From assembly GCA_965199595.1 (NCBI GenBank), contig OZ241182.1:2666001-2730000 (forward strand): DNA of 64,000 nucleotides, in the 5' to 3' direction. This document shows, piece by piece, positions 15,370-24,661 of the stretch. Source of the DNA: JBBROS01 sp965199595 (GTDB taxonomy: Bacteria; Pseudomonadota; Alphaproteobacteria; Acetobacterales; Acetobacteraceae). The notes beneath the pieces were generated by a model. That model was not told where the DNA came from. It was given only the letters and a program-made list of their open reading frames with translations, and made no database searches. Position numbers and translations under genes: made by a program. Within the stretch, counting starts at the first letter, position 1; every line of letters starts with the position of its first letter.

Positions 15370-18221
15370 CAGTGCGCCGCCGCCCAGCTGAGGCCGGACC
15401 CGGTCTCCACCACCAGCGGCACGCTGATCGCCGCCGCCCCCTCCATCACAGTCTTGGCCACCTGCGCCACCGCCCCGGCCTCGTCGTCCGGCGCCTCGAA
15501 CAGCAGTTCGTCATGCACGGAGAGCAGCAGGCGGGAGCGCAGCCCGGCCTGGCGCAAGGCCGCCGGTAGCTTGACCATGGCCAGCTTGATGATGTCCGCC
15601 GCCCCGCCCTGCAACGGGGCGTTGATCGCCTGGCGTTCGGCGTAGGCGCGTTTCTGCATGGCCTTGTCCTTGATGCCCGGCACCCAGCAGCGGCGGCCGA
15701 AGGGCGTCAGCACATAGCCGTGGATCCGGGCCTCCTCCTTCGTGCGCTCCATGTAGTCGCGGATGCCGGGGTAGCGGGTGAAATAGGCGTCGATGTACAG
15801 CTTGGCCTCGCCGGGCTCGATGGAGAGCTGCCGGGCCAGGCCGAAGGCCGAGATGCCGTAGATGATGCCGAAGTTGATCGCCTTGGCCCGGCGTCGCGTG
15901 CCGGCATCCATCCCCGCCATCGGCACCCCGAACACCTCGGAGGCGGTGCGGGCATGGATATCCTGGCCGGTGGCGAACGCCTCCTTCAGCGGCGCGATGT
16001 CCGCCACATGCGCCATCAGCCGCAATTCGATCTGGCTGTAGTCGCAGCTGACCAGCACATGGCCGGGCTCCGCGATGAACGCGTTGCGGATCGCGGCCCC
16101 TTCCGGCGTGCGGATCGGGATGTTCTGCAGGTTCGGCTCGGTGCTGGAGAGGCGGCCGGTGCTGGTGGCGGCCTGGGCATAGAAGGTGTGCACCCGGCCG
16201 GTGTCGCGGTTGATCTCCTCCACCAGCGCCTCGGTGTAGGTGGACCGCAGCTTGCTGAGCTGGCGCCATTCGATCAGCCGGGCCGGCAGCTCGTGGCCCT
16301 CATCGGCCAGGGCCTGCAGCACGGCCACATCGGTGCCCCAGGTGCCGCTGGGGGTGCGGCGGCCGCCGGGCAGCTTCATCTCGTCGAACAGCAGCTCGCC
16401 CAGCGCCTTCGGGCTGCCCAGGTTGAAGGGGCGCCCGGCCATGCCGTGGATCTGCTCCTCCATCACGCCCATGCGGCTCGCGAAATCGGCGGACATGCGG
16501 CGCAGCTCCGCCTCGTCCACCTTCACCCCGGCCTGCTCCATGCCGATCAGGATCGGCACCAGCCGCCGCTCCTGCTGCTCATACAGCTTGAGGCTCCGCG
16601 CCACCCGCAGCCGGGGCCGCAGCACCTGCCACAGCCGCAGCGCCACGTCCGCCCGCTCCGCCGCATAGGCGGTGGCCGCGGCGGGTGCCACCTGCGCGAA
16701 CGGGATGCGGGCCCGGCCGGCCCCCGTCACGCCTTCGATCCCGGCAGGCTTATGGCCCAGGTTGCGCAGCGCCAGCTCGTCCCGCCCATGCGTGTGGGCC
16801 CCGGCGCCCTGGGCGTAGGAGATCAGCATGGCATCGTCGAACGGCCCGATGCCCGGGATGCCGGCGCGCGCCAGCACCATCAGGTGGTATTTGACGTCGT
16901 GCGCCACCTTCAGCACCGCCGGGTCCTGCAGCAGCGGGGCCAGCAGCGCCAGCGCCGCCTCGGGCCGCAGCTGCGGGATGGGCGGCAGCGGCTGGGCGGG
17001 TGCGGCATCCAGCGCCAGTTGCGCCGCCGCCTCGGCATGGCGGTGGCGCAGCGGGATGTAGCAGGCGCGGTTCGGCCCCGTGGCCAGGGCCACACCCACC
17101 AGCGTGGCCCGCAGCGCGTCCGGCCCCTCGGTCTGGGTGTCGAAGGCCACCACGCCCAGCCGGCTGGCCTCGGCAATCCAGACGGCCAGCTCGGCCGCCT
17201 CGGTGATGCACGTGTAGCCATCGAACGGCGGCTGCTCCGGCGCGCCTTCGGTCACGGTGGGCTCCGGCTCCGGCGAGGGCTCGCCGGCGTCCAGGCCCAG
17301 CCGGGTCACGCTGGAACGGAAGCCCATGCCCATCAGCCAGGCCACCAGCGTGGTGCGGTCCGGCTCCTTGGCGCGCAACGCCTCCAGCGGCAGCGGCAGC
17401 GGCACGTCGCACACCAGCTCCACCAGGCGGCGGCTGATGCGGGCGGCCTCGGCGTGCTCGATCAGCATGTCGCGCCGCTTGCCGGGCTTCATGCCCGGGG
17501 CCGCCTCCAGCACCTTCTCCACGGTGCCGAACTCCTGGATCAGCTGCGACGCCGTCTTCGGCCCGATGCCCGGCACCCCCGGGACGTTGTCGACGCTGTC
17601 GCCCATCAGCGCCTGCACCTCCACCACCAGCGCGGGCGGCACGCCGAACTTCTCCATCACCTCCGCGGCCCCGATCGGCTTCTGCTTGATCGGGTCCTGC
17701 ATCTGCACCCGCTCGTCGATCAGCTGCATCAGGTCCTTGTCCGAGGACACGATCGTGGTGCGGAACCCGGCCCGCGTCGCCGCGCAGGCATAGGACGCGA
17801 TCAGGTCGTCCGCCTCGAACCCGGCCAGCTCCATGGCGGCCACGTTGAACGCGGCGGTGGCGTCCCGCACCAGGGCGAACTGCGGCACCAGCTCGGGCGG
17901 CGGCTCCGGGCGCTGGGCCTTGTACTTGTCATACATGGCGTTGCGGAAGGTGGTGCGCCCGGCGTCGAACACCACGGCGATGTGCGAGCCCTCATGGGTC
18001 TGCAGCAGCCGGCCCAGCATGTTGGTGAAGCCGAACACGGCGTTCACCGGCGTCCCGTCCTTGCGCGTCATCGGCGGCAGGGCGTGGAAGGCGCGGAAGA
18101 TGAAGCCGGAGCCGTCGATCAGGATCAGGTGGTCCTCGCCCCCCGGCGCCACCGGCGCATCGGGCGCCGGCGCGGGCACGAGGATCTCGGCATCCAGGGC
18201 GAGGGCGTCGGTCTCGGACAT
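15369..18221 (-). CDS. polA: DNA polymerase I, proofreading site degenerate
   Basis: 950 residues. The 5'-nuclease domain (about 30-310) is intact: LILIDGSGFIFRAFHALPP, FEADDLIAS, SSDKDLMQLI, GDSVDNVPGVPGIGPKTA. The polymerase domain is intact: motif A DYSQIELR, motif B RRRAKAINFGIIYG, motif C LLSVHDELLFE. The middle 3'-5' exonuclease domain (about 335-530) keeps its fold but has lost three of four catalytic carboxylates. Exo I reads D361-T-Q363 instead of DxE, Exo II has His446 in place of the Asp (DVKYH), and Exo III reads YAAER (Arg523 for Asp). The enzyme should fill and nick-translate without editing. A zinc-finger gene precedes it by 7 bases. Confidence 0.95.
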   Translation of the reverse strand: MSETDALALDAEILVPAPAPDAPVAPGGEDHLILIDGSGFIFRAFHALPPMTRKDGTPVNAVFGFTNMLGRLLQTHEGSHIAVVFDAGRTTFRNAMYDKYKAQRPEPPPELVPQFALVRDATAAFNVAAMELAGFEADDLIASYACAATRAGFRTTIVSSDKDLMQLIDERVQMQDPIKQKPIGAAEVMEKFGVPPALVVEVQALMGDSVDNVPGVPGIGPKTASQLIQEFGTVEKVLEAAPGMKPGKRRDMLIEHAEAARISRRLVELVCDVPLPLPLEALRAKEPDRTTLVAWLMGMGFRSSVTRLGLDAGEPSPEPEPTVTEGAPEQPPFDGYTCITEAAELAVWIAEASRLGVVAFDTQTEGPDALRATLVGVALATGPNRACYIPLRHRHAEAAAQLALDAAPAQPLPPIPQLRPEAALALLAPLLQDPAVLKVAHDVKYHLMVLARAGIPGIGPFDDAMLISYAQGAGAHTHGRDELALRNLGHKPAGIEGVTGAGRARIPFAQVAPAAATAYAAERADVALRLWQVLRPRLRVARSLKLYEQQERRLVPILIGMEQAGVKVDEAELRRMSADFASRMGVMEEQIHGMAGRPFNLGSPKALGELLFDEMKLPGGRRTPSGTWGTDVAVLQALADEGHELPARLIEWRQLSKLRSTYTEALVEEINRDTGRVHTFYAQAATSTGRLSSTEPNLQNIPIRTPEGAAIRNAFIAEPGHVLVSCDYSQIELRLMAHVADIAPLKEAFATGQDIHARTASEVFGVPMAGMDAGTRRRAKAINFGIIYGISAFGLARQLSIEPGEAKLYIDAYFTRYPGIRDYMERTKEEARIHGYVLTPFGRRCWVPGIKDKAMQKRAYAERQAINAPLQGGAADIIKLAMVKLPAALRQAGLRSRLLLSVHDELLFEAPDDEAGAVAQVAKTVMEGAAAISVPLVVETGSGLSWAAAH

Positions 18222-18228
18222 GACCGGC

Positions 18229-18435
18229 CTAGTGCCCGTCGTCGCCGGCGCCGTCGTTCAGCACGTAGATGATCGAGCAGTACGGGCAGAACGTCTGCCT
18301 GTCATCGATATGCAGCCAGACGCGGGGGTGGCCCAGCGGACCGTCGCCGCCATCGCAGGCGACGGTGCGGCTGTCCACATGGATGGTCTCGGCGTGGCCG
18401 AGTTGCGGGGTGGGCGTATCGGCGCCGAAGGGCAT
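18229..18435 (-). CDS. Small zinc-finger protein (zf-CHCC / NDUFS6-like)
   Basis: 68 residues. The metal-binding pattern is seen as VACDGG...LGHPRVWLHI...FCPYCSIIY, i.e. Cys, His, Cys-x2-Cys, the CHCC zinc-finger family that includes mitochondrial complex I subunit NDUFS6 and many small alphaproteobacterial proteins. The start at 18435 (MPFGADTPT) is chosen because similarity begins just after it; upstream frame is spacer. Seven bases separate its stop from the polA start, so the two probably share a transcript. Confidence 0.85.
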   Translation of the reverse strand: MPFGADTPTPQLGHAETIHVDSRTVACDGGDGPLGHPRVWLHIDDRQTFCPYCSIIYVLNDGAGDDGH

Positions 18436-18464
18436 GCTGTTCTCGTTGGCAATGGGATGAGGGG

Positions 18465-19487
18465 ATGATACGCCTGCTGCCCGTGAGTTCAACCACGCCG
18501 GCCCGGATCTGCCTCCTGAGCCTTGCCCTGCTGCTGAGCGCATGCACCGGCCTGCCGCGCTATGGCGTGCCGCTGCCCGCCCTGCCGCCCGCCGCGCTGC
18601 AGGCTGACGACGCCTTCACCATGCCCGATGGCGCCCGCCTGCCGGTCCGAAGCTGGCTTCCCGCCGCCCCACCCCGTGCCATCGTGCTGGCCCTGCACGG
18701 CTTCAACGACAGCCGCGACGCCTGGGAAATCCCCGCCCCCCGCTTCGCCGCCGCCGGCATCGCCGTGTTCGCGCCAGACCAGCGCGGCTTCGGCGCCGCC
18801 CCCCAGCGCGGCCTCTGGCCCGGCGCCCGCATCATGGCCGACGACGCCGCCGCCATGCTCGCCCAGCTGCGCGCCCGCTACCCCGGCGTGCCGCTCTACG
18901 CCATGGGCGAGAGCATGGGCGGCGCCATCCTCATGACGCTCGCGGCCCGGCCCGACGCCCCCGCCCTCCAGGGCTGGGTGCTGCTCTCCCCGGCGGTGTG
19001 GGGCCGCCGGCAGATGGGCGTGGTGTTGAGCAGCGGGCTGTGGCTGGTGTCCAGCGTGGCGCCGGGCCTGAGCGTCACCGGCAACGAGGTGCCGCTGAAA
19101 GTGATGGCCAGCGACAACCGCGACGCGCTGATCCGCCTGGCCCGCGACCCCCTGACCATCCGCCGCACCCGCTTCGACGCCCTGCGCGGCCTCACGGACC
19201 TGATGGACCAGGCCCAGGCCGCCGCCCCGCACCTGCACGGCCCCGTGCTGGCGCTGTATGGCGAGAAGGATACGCTGGTGCCGGCGGAAGCCACGGGCCG
19301 CGCCTGGGCCCGGATGCCGCCGGGCGTGCGCTTCGGCATCTACGCGAACGGCTACCACCTGCTGCTGCGCGACCTGAACCGGACCCTGCCGATCGAGGAC
19401 GTGATCAGCTGGATCACCGCACCGGACACCTGGCTCCCCTCCGGCGCGGACCTGTCCGCGAGCACCTGGCGCGCCGACCATCATTGA
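18465..19487 (+). CDS. Alpha/beta hydrolase lipoprotein, monoacylglycerol-lipase/lysophospholipase type
   Basis: 340 residues. The N-terminal hydrophobic segment ends in the lipobox LLSAC (Cys near 27), so it is an exported lipoprotein. The hydrolase core has the oxyanion motif LALHGFND, the nucleophile elbow MGESMGG, an acid residue in ALYGEKDTLVP and the catalytic His in YANGYHLLLRDL. This matches the Hydrolase_4 (lysophospholipase/monoglyceride lipase) family. Substrate not known. It lies just before tRNA-Arg. Confidence 0.85.
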   Translation: MIRLLPVSSTTPARICLLSLALLLSACTGLPRYGVPLPALPPAALQADDAFTMPDGARLPVRSWLPAAPPRAIVLALHGFNDSRDAWEIPAPRFAAAGIAVFAPDQRGFGAAPQRGLWPGARIMADDAAAMLAQLRARYPGVPLYAMGESMGGAILMTLAARPDAPALQGWVLLSPAVWGRRQMGVVLSSGLWLVSSVAPGLSVTGNEVPLKVMASDNRDALIRLARDPLTIRRTRFDALRGLTDLMDQAQAAAPHLHGPVLALYGEKDTLVPAEATGRAWARMPPGVRFGIYANGYHLLLRDLNRTLPIEDVISWITAPDTWLPSGADLSASTWRADHH

Positions 19488-19529
19488 CGGCTTGGCACAG
19501 GGAGCCGTGCAGGCTAAGACTGCGGCAAC

Positions 19530-19606
<77 letters not shown>

Positions 19607-19684
19607 ATCTGCTTACAACGTGCCATCAATATGGCTTAGGATGCCCAGCCCAACAGATGGCGCATCGTCAGCTCGGACATCAGC

Positions 19685-20338
19685 CTACCTGTTTACTCGA
19701 CAGGTGGCTGCCGTGATCGCGTTACCGGCGATCGCCAGTTTGCCCGGGTCCAACATGCTCATAAGCTGATATCGGCTTGGGTGAGGTAGCTCTGCGACGA
19801 CCTTTCCTTCCGGGCTGACGTAACGGCGAACCTGAGTATCACCCCAGCCACTCGGGAACTCCTGTTCCAGCTTGGCCCCTAGCAGGTCAGCTATATGCCA
19901 CGCCGCAAAGCCACCCATGCAGATGAACAAGTCTGCTGGCGACTGGCTCAGGGTCCAACACCAGAGTTGTCGTGAGAAGTGCAGTGCCTCGCTGAACCGG
20001 GGAAGCTGAGCCAGGCTTTGGCTCCGAAAAGGGATAAACTGGGCAGCGAAGACGTCCTCGGCGCCGAAACCGAGTAGTTCGTGGATCCTGATGACCTGCA
20101 CTTGGATTGGATAAAGGGCCTCGGTGCCCGGCACCCATCGTCCAGTAAAATATGCGTTGCCGTGTTGGCTCTCCCAGCAACCATCCCCGCTGTCGTGTTC
20201 GCCCTCCTGTCCGCCGGGATTGAGGCCCACCATCACTGTTTTAACAGCGGGCAACCACGCCAGAGGCGTCATTGCGAAAGCCCAGCCCCGGTCATAGCCA
20301 AGTCGCCGGTATTCGGCCCAAACTGCTGCCTCATCCAA
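19685..20338 (-). CDS. Uracil-DNA glycosylase superfamily-like protein
   Basis: 217 residues. Two UDG-superfamily hallmarks are seen: motif A as VMVGLNPGGQE (38-45) and motif B as ELPHPSRYQL (183-192), with a central hydrophobic strand ADLFICMGGFAAWH. It lacks the four Fe-S cysteines of family 4/5 enzymes and looks closer to MUG/SMUG-like branches. It starts with TTG, supported by GGAG 7 bases upstream; the in-frame region further upstream stays open but has no ATG or GTG. Base composition is lower in GC than flanking genes. Divergent from a nuclease-like gene. Activity is inferred. Confidence 0.65.
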   Translation of the reverse strand: MDEAAVWAEYRRLGYDRGWAFAMTPLAWLPAVKTVMVGLNPGGQEGEHDSGDGCWESQHGNAYFTGRWVPGTEALYPIQVQVIRIHELLGFGAEDVFAAQFIPFRSQSLAQLPRFSEALHFSRQLWCWTLSQSPADLFICMGGFAAWHIADLLGAKLEQEFPSGWGDTQVRRYVSPEGKVVAELPHPSRYQLMSMLDPGKLAIAGNAITAATCRVNR

Positions 20339-20482
20339 ATTCCGTCTCCATCCCGCCTGATGGTTCTTGTATGCACGTTTAACACTCGGCCATCCAGACC
20401 ACAGGCTGGCACAAGTCCTTCCGCTTTTGCCTCGGCATTTCGCTCTGCGTCCACTATATACTTTCCAGCTGGAGAATGACTT

Positions 20483-21082
20483 GTGTTAGATGATCATCTC
20501 TCCATGCGGCCTCCGCCTGCCAACCGGGTTAGGTTCCACACGGGCGACGCTGAGCATCATCTGACCGAGGGTGCGGTGATGGTGGCGTTCGCCCTCCACC
20601 TCTTGCGGACGGCGCCCGGCTTGCGGCAGGTCGACATCCATCCCGATGGCGAACACGGGAAAATGTTTGACTTCAAGGGCTGGCTTGAGAAGCAGGGTTT
20701 CGGGCAAGTCTCTTCGACTGGGACGACCAGCTATGGCGGCCTGTATGAGGACCATCAAGGCAGGACGATCCTGCTCAACCCGAAGTCAGGGTGCCTGGAC
20801 GTTGTCGCGAGATACGGGGCGAGCAACTTGGTGGCCGAGACCAAGGGCGGCGTCATCAACACCCGCCACAGTGGAAAAACCTCTCAGCTCCGGAAAGGGC
20901 TATGCGAGGTGGTGGGCATGCTCATGCAGATTCCCATGTGCACGAGGCAGCGGCAATTCGCGGTCGTTCCGCGGACGCGGGTCACGCACGAACTCGCCGT
21001 AAAGATGCTGCCGAGAACCAAAGCTGCTGGAATCGAGGTGGCGCTGGTGGATGGCCGGGGAAACGTATTCGACGTCACCTGA
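20483..21082 (+). CDS. Putative PD-(D/E)XK nuclease
   Basis: 199 residues, no signal peptide. The pattern fits the restriction-endonuclease-like fold: an N-terminal helix with Glu (HHLTEG, E29), then Asp106 in GCLDVVARYG and E119-T-K121 in VAETKGG, followed by helices with SQLRKGLCEVVGML. The GTG start is supported by GGAG 8 bases upstream. A TATATA box at 20455-20460 could be its -10. Lower GC and mixed codon use mark it as acquired. No methylase, integrase or other defence gene is adjacent besides the divergent UDG-like gene. Family call is by motif only. Confidence 0.5.
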   Translation: MLDDHLSMRPPPANRVRFHTGDAEHHLTEGAVMVAFALHLLRTAPGLRQVDIHPDGEHGKMFDFKGWLEKQGFGQVSSTGTTSYGGLYEDHQGRTILLNPKSGCLDVVARYGASNLVAETKGGVINTRHSGKTSQLRKGLCEVVGMLMQIPMCTRQRQFAVVPRTRVTHELAVKMLPRTKAAGIEVALVDGRGNVFDVT

Positions 21083-21308
21083 GGCGTGGTTAGCCGAATT
21101 GGCGGGCGCCTGTCATAAGTGATCGCCTCGATCCCATCACATGGTGATGCTGGCCGGCTTCGGTGCGGGCGAGGCAGCCCCGCCGTCTCGTCGCAGACCG
21201 ACCTGAACGGATCCACCGTCCTGCATTTGTCAGACCTGACGGCCATCGTCCTCATCGGCTCCGGACGGACAGACGCCCTGGCCTTCGGCTGAGCCGGCGC
21301 GCCCGGCG
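21083..21308. other. Spacer with no recognised gene at the right edge of the tRNA-Arg insert
   Basis: 226 bases between the nuclease-like gene and livF. Short open frames on both strands have no recognisable similarity. I searched by eye for a repeat of the tRNA-Arg 3' end (TTCGAATCGTTTCGGGTCC), which would mark an attachment site, and saw none. Confidence 0.5.
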
Positions 21309-22010
21309 CTACACGGCGAGGTAGGCGCGCCGGGCCGCCTCGTCCGCCTGCAGCGCCGCCATCGTGCCGCTCCAGGCCACGCGGCCGCTTTCCAGCACCA
21401 CGGCACGGTCGGCCACGCGGGCGGCGAAATGCAGGTTCTGCTCGGCCAGCAGCACCGTGACGCCCTCCCCTTTCAGGGCCAGGATGGCGTGGGCCATCTG
21501 CTCCACGATCACCGGGGCCAGGCCCTCGCTGGGCTCGTCGAGCAGGATCAGCGCCGGGTTGCCCATCAGGGTGCGGGCGATGGTCAGCATCTGCTGCTCG
21601 CCGCCGCTCATGCGGCCGCCGGGCCGGTCGCGCATGGCGCCCAGGTTGGGGAACAGGGCGAACAGCCGCTCCGGCGTCCAGGCCGGGGTGCCGCCGCGGG
21701 CGGGCTGGCGGCCCACGGCCAGGTTCTCCATCACGGTGAGGTCCGTGAAGATGCGCCGCTCCTCCGGCACATAGCCCAGCCCGGCGCGCGCGATGCGGTG
21801 CGGCTCCCACCCCGCCACCTCCTGCCCGGCAAACCGGATCTGCCCGCGCGCCGGCCGCACCAGGCCGATCAGCGACTTGAAGGTCGTGCTCTTGCCGGCG
21901 CCGTTGCGGCCCAGCAGCACCAGCACCTCGGCGGCCGGGGCCTCGAAGCTGACGCCGTGCAGGATATGGGCGCGGCCGTAATAGGCGTCGATCGCCTTGA
22001 CCTGCAGCAT
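21309..22010 (-). CDS. livF: Branched-chain amino acid-type ABC transporter ATP-binding protein LivF
   Basis: 233 residues. Walker A GRNGAGKST, Q-loop region, ABC signature MSGGEQQML and Walker B LILLDEPSEGLAP are all present, with the LivF-type ending LESGRVAWSGTMAAL. It is one of two ATPases that power uptake through the fused LivHM permease. The ATG at 22010 overlaps the livG stop by one base (TGATG). Substrate is not necessarily a branched-chain amino acid; this family also carries amides, urea and aromatic acids. Confidence 0.92.
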   Translation of the reverse strand: MLQVKAIDAYYGRAHILHGVSFEAPAAEVLVLLGRNGAGKSTTFKSLIGLVRPARGQIRFAGQEVAGWEPHRIARAGLGYVPEERRIFTDLTVMENLAVGRQPARGGTPAWTPERLFALFPNLGAMRDRPGGRMSGGEQQMLTIARTLMGNPALILLDEPSEGLAPVIVEQMAHAILALKGEGVTVLLAEQNLHFAARVADRAVVLESGRVAWSGTMAALQADEAARRAYLAV

Positions 22011-22777
22011 CAATGCCCCCCGCTGGTGTCGCCGCTGCCGAGATACACCGCCCGCACGCGCGGGTCGGCGCGGATGTCGGCCGGGCCGCCCTCGGCGATC
22101 AGCTGGCCGCGGTTGAGCACCAGGATGCGGTCGCTGACGCCGAACACCACGTCCATGTCATGCTCGGTGAACAGCACGGCGAGGCCGCGCTCGGTGGCGA
22201 GGCGCCGGGTCAGCGCCATGAGGCCGGTGCGCTCGGCGGGCGCCATGCCGGCGGTGGGCTCGTCCATCAGCAGCAGGCGCGGCTGGTTCGAGAGGGCGAT
22301 GGCGAGTTCCAGGCGCTTCAGGTCGCCATAGGCCAGCACGCCGGCGCCGCGCCCGGCCTGTTCGGAAAGGCCCACCTGGTGCAGCAGCGCCGCGGCCTCG
22401 GGCGCGAAGGCGGCGCGGGCGGGGCGCCACCAGCGGGCCACGTGCCCGGCGGCGGAGAGCAGCGCCATCTGCACGTTCTCCAGCACCGTCATGCTGGCGA
22501 AGGTGGCGGTGATCTGGAAGGTGCGGCCCACCCCCATCGCCCACACCGCCCGCGGCGACAGCCCGGTGATGGCCCGGCCCGCCAGCGTCACGCTGCCGGA
22601 ATCCGGCCGCAACTGCCCGCCCACCATGTTGAAGCAGGTGCTCTTGCCCGCCCCGTTCGGCCCGATCAGCGCCAGCATCTCCCCGGCCGCCACGGAGAAG
22701 CTGACACCCTGCACCGCCGCCACGCCGCCAAACGACTTCGCGAGACCCGCCACCGCAAGCACGCCCGCGGCGCTCAA
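22010..22777 (-). CDS. livG: Branched-chain amino acid-type ABC transporter ATP-binding protein LivG
   Basis: 255 residues starting LAKSFGGVAAVQGVSF after a short leader. Walker A GPNGAGKST, signature LAYGDLKRLE (LivG-type YGDxKR rather than SGGQ), Walker B LLLMDEPTAGMAP and the C-terminal RADPRVRAVYLG are seen. The start is taken as TTG at 22777, whose bases overlap the livHM stop (TTGA); a GTG at 22762 is an alternative. No ATG is available at the right place. Works with LivF. Confidence 0.88.
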   Translation of the reverse strand: MSAAGVLAVAGLAKSFGGVAAVQGVSFSVAAGEMLALIGPNGAGKSTCFNMVGGQLRPDSGSVTLAGRAITGLSPRAVWAMGVGRTFQITATFASMTVLENVQMALLSAAGHVARWWRPARAAFAPEAAALLHQVGLSEQAGRGAGVLAYGDLKRLELAIALSNQPRLLLMDEPTAGMAPAERTGLMALTRRLATERGLAVLFTEHDMDVVFGVSDRILVLNRGQLIAEGGPADIRADPRVRAVYLGSGDTSGGH

Positions 22778-24630
22778 CGCCCGCGCCCCGCCGCCGGCGT
22801 GACACGGGCCCACAGCTTCTGCGCCGCGCCGGCAATGCCCTCGGGGAACAGCACCACCAGCAGCACGATCAGGGCACCCAGCACCAGCCGCCACAGGTCC
22901 GTGGCCCGCAGCAGCCCATCGTAGAGCCCGACATAGGCCAGCGCCCCCACGATGGGCCCGCTGATGGTCGCGACACCGCCCAGCAGCACCATCAGCAAGG
23001 CATCGACGGACTTCGGGATGCTGACATAGGTGGGGAACACGCTGCCCTTGCCATAGGCATACAGCCCGCCCGCCAGGCCCGCCGCCGCCCCCGCCACGGT
23101 GAACGCCGCCAGCCGCAGCCGCTGCGTGGGCAGCCCGACCGCCTCCGCCCGCAGCGCGCTGTCCCGCGCGGCACGCACGGCATAGCCGAACGGCGCATAC
23201 AGCACCCGGCGCAGCAGCAGCACGCCGGCCGCCACCAGCACCAGCGTCAGCCAGTAGAACGCAGCCGGTGAGCGGGCCCAGGCCTCGGGCCACACGCCCA
23301 GGATGCCGTTATCGCCGCCGGTGAAGCCCACGGACTGAAAGGCGATGGCCCAGACGATCTGCGCAAAGGCCAGCGTCAGCATGGCGAGATAGACGCCGGA
23401 CAGCCGCACCACCAGGCTGCCGAACACCAGCGCCACCATCCCCGCGGCCAGAGGCGCTGCGAGCAGGGCCAGCGGCATCGGCGTGGCCAGCCCGCGCACC
23501 AGCAGCCCGGCCGCATAGGCGCCGATGCCGAACCAGGCGGCATGCCCGAAGCTCGCCATGCCGCCCGGCCCCATCATGAAGTGCAGGCTGGTGGCGAACA
23601 GCACCAGGATGAACGCCTCCGTCAGCACGCTGAGCCCGTAGGCGCCGAGCACGAGGGGCGCCAACGCGGCCAGCACCAGCATGGCCAGGCCGAACCAGCC
23701 CAGCGCAGCCGGGGCCGGGCGCACCACCGGCACCGCATCGCCGATCATCCGCGCCTCGGCCTGCGGCCGGCCCAGCAGCCCGTTGGGGCGCAGCACCAGC
23801 ACCACCGCCATCACCACGAACACCAGCACCAGCGTGGCCTGCGGCACCACCGCCAGGCCGAAGCTCTGCAGCAGCGCGATCAGCAGCGCCGCCAGGTACG
23901 CGCCCGGCAGCGAGCCCAGACCGCCCACCACCACCACCACGAAGGCATCGGTGATGACCGCGAGGTCGATGCCCAGGTTGGCGGAGCCCGACGGCAGCGA
24001 CAGCGCGCCCCCCAGCCCGGCCAGCGCCGCCCCCAGCGCGAACACCGAGGTGAACAGCCAGCGCTGGTCCACGCCCAGGGCCGCCACCATCTCGCGGTCC
24101 TGCGTCGCCGCCCGCACCAGCGTGCCCCAGCGGGTGCGGGTGAACAGCAGCCACAGCAAGCCGAGCACCAGCGGCCCGATGCCGATCAGCACCAGGTCGA
24201 ACACCGCAAACCGGGCATCCCCGATTTCCACCACGGCGCGCAGCCAGCGGGGCCGGGGCAGCGCCAGGTCGTTGGGGCCCCAGAGATACAGGGTGATGTC
24301 CTGCAGCATCAGCACCACGCCGAAGGTGGCCAGCAGCTGGAACAGCTCCGGCGCCTTGTAGATGCGCCGCAGCAGGAGGGTCTCGATCAGGATGCCGATG
24401 GCCCCGGTGGCCAGGGCGGCGAGCAGGATGCCGAGGATGAACCAGAGCGGGTCGCGCGGCAGCCGGGTCAGGATGGACCAGCCGAGATAGGCACCGAGCA
24501 TGCACAGGGAGCCGTGGCTGAAGTTCACCACGCGGGTGACGCCGAAGATCACGGTGAGCCCGGCCGCCACCAGGAACAGCGATGAGGCGCCGGCCAGGCC
24601 GGTGAGCAGCTGAAGCAGGAGATCGGTCAT
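22774..24630 (-). CDS. livHM: Fused LivH-LivM permease of branched-chain-type ABC transporter
   Basis: 618 residues. Residues 1-290 are LivH-like (VIFGVTRVVNFSHGSLCMLGAY, VVVVVGGLGSLPGAYLAALL). Residues 300-618 are LivM-like (GGMASFGHAAWFGIGAYAAGLL, FTGGDNGILGV, ALLMVLLGGVATISGPIVGA). These two subunits are normally separate genes. The joint (RPNGLLGRPQAEARMIGDAVPVV) is an uninterrupted short linker with no frameshift sign, so this is a genuine fusion. It places both permease halves in one chain at fixed ratio. 31 bases downstream of livK. Confidence 0.92.
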   Translation of the reverse strand: MTDLLLQLLTGLAGASSLFLVAAGLTVIFGVTRVVNFSHGSLCMLGAYLGWSILTRLPRDPLWFILGILLAALATGAIGILIETLLLRRIYKAPELFQLLATFGVVLMLQDITLYLWGPNDLALPRPRWLRAVVEIGDARFAVFDLVLIGIGPLVLGLLWLLFTRTRWGTLVRAATQDREMVAALGVDQRWLFTSVFALGAALAGLGGALSLPSGSANLGIDLAVITDAFVVVVVGGLGSLPGAYLAALLIALLQSFGLAVVPQATLVLVFVVMAVVLVLRPNGLLGRPQAEARMIGDAVPVVRPAPAALGWFGLAMLVLAALAPLVLGAYGLSVLTEAFILVLFATSLHFMMGPGGMASFGHAAWFGIGAYAAGLLVRGLATPMPLALLAAPLAAGMVALVFGSLVVRLSGVYLAMLTLAFAQIVWAIAFQSVGFTGGDNGILGVWPEAWARSPAAFYWLTLVLVAAGVLLLRRVLYAPFGYAVRAARDSALRAEAVGLPTQRLRLAAFTVAGAAAGLAGGLYAYGKGSVFPTYVSIPKSVDALLMVLLGGVATISGPIVGALAYVGLYDGLLRATDLWRLVLGALIVLLVVLFPEGIAGAAQKLWARVTPAAGRGR

Positions 24631-24661
24631 GCGCCCGGCGCCAACCGGCGGGATTGGCGCC

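Noticed and set aside
21083..21308. Right attachment site repeating the tRNA-Arg 3' end
   Set aside because: Visual comparison with TTCGAATCGTTTCGGGTCC found no matching stretch here, so a tRNA-site integration is not proven.
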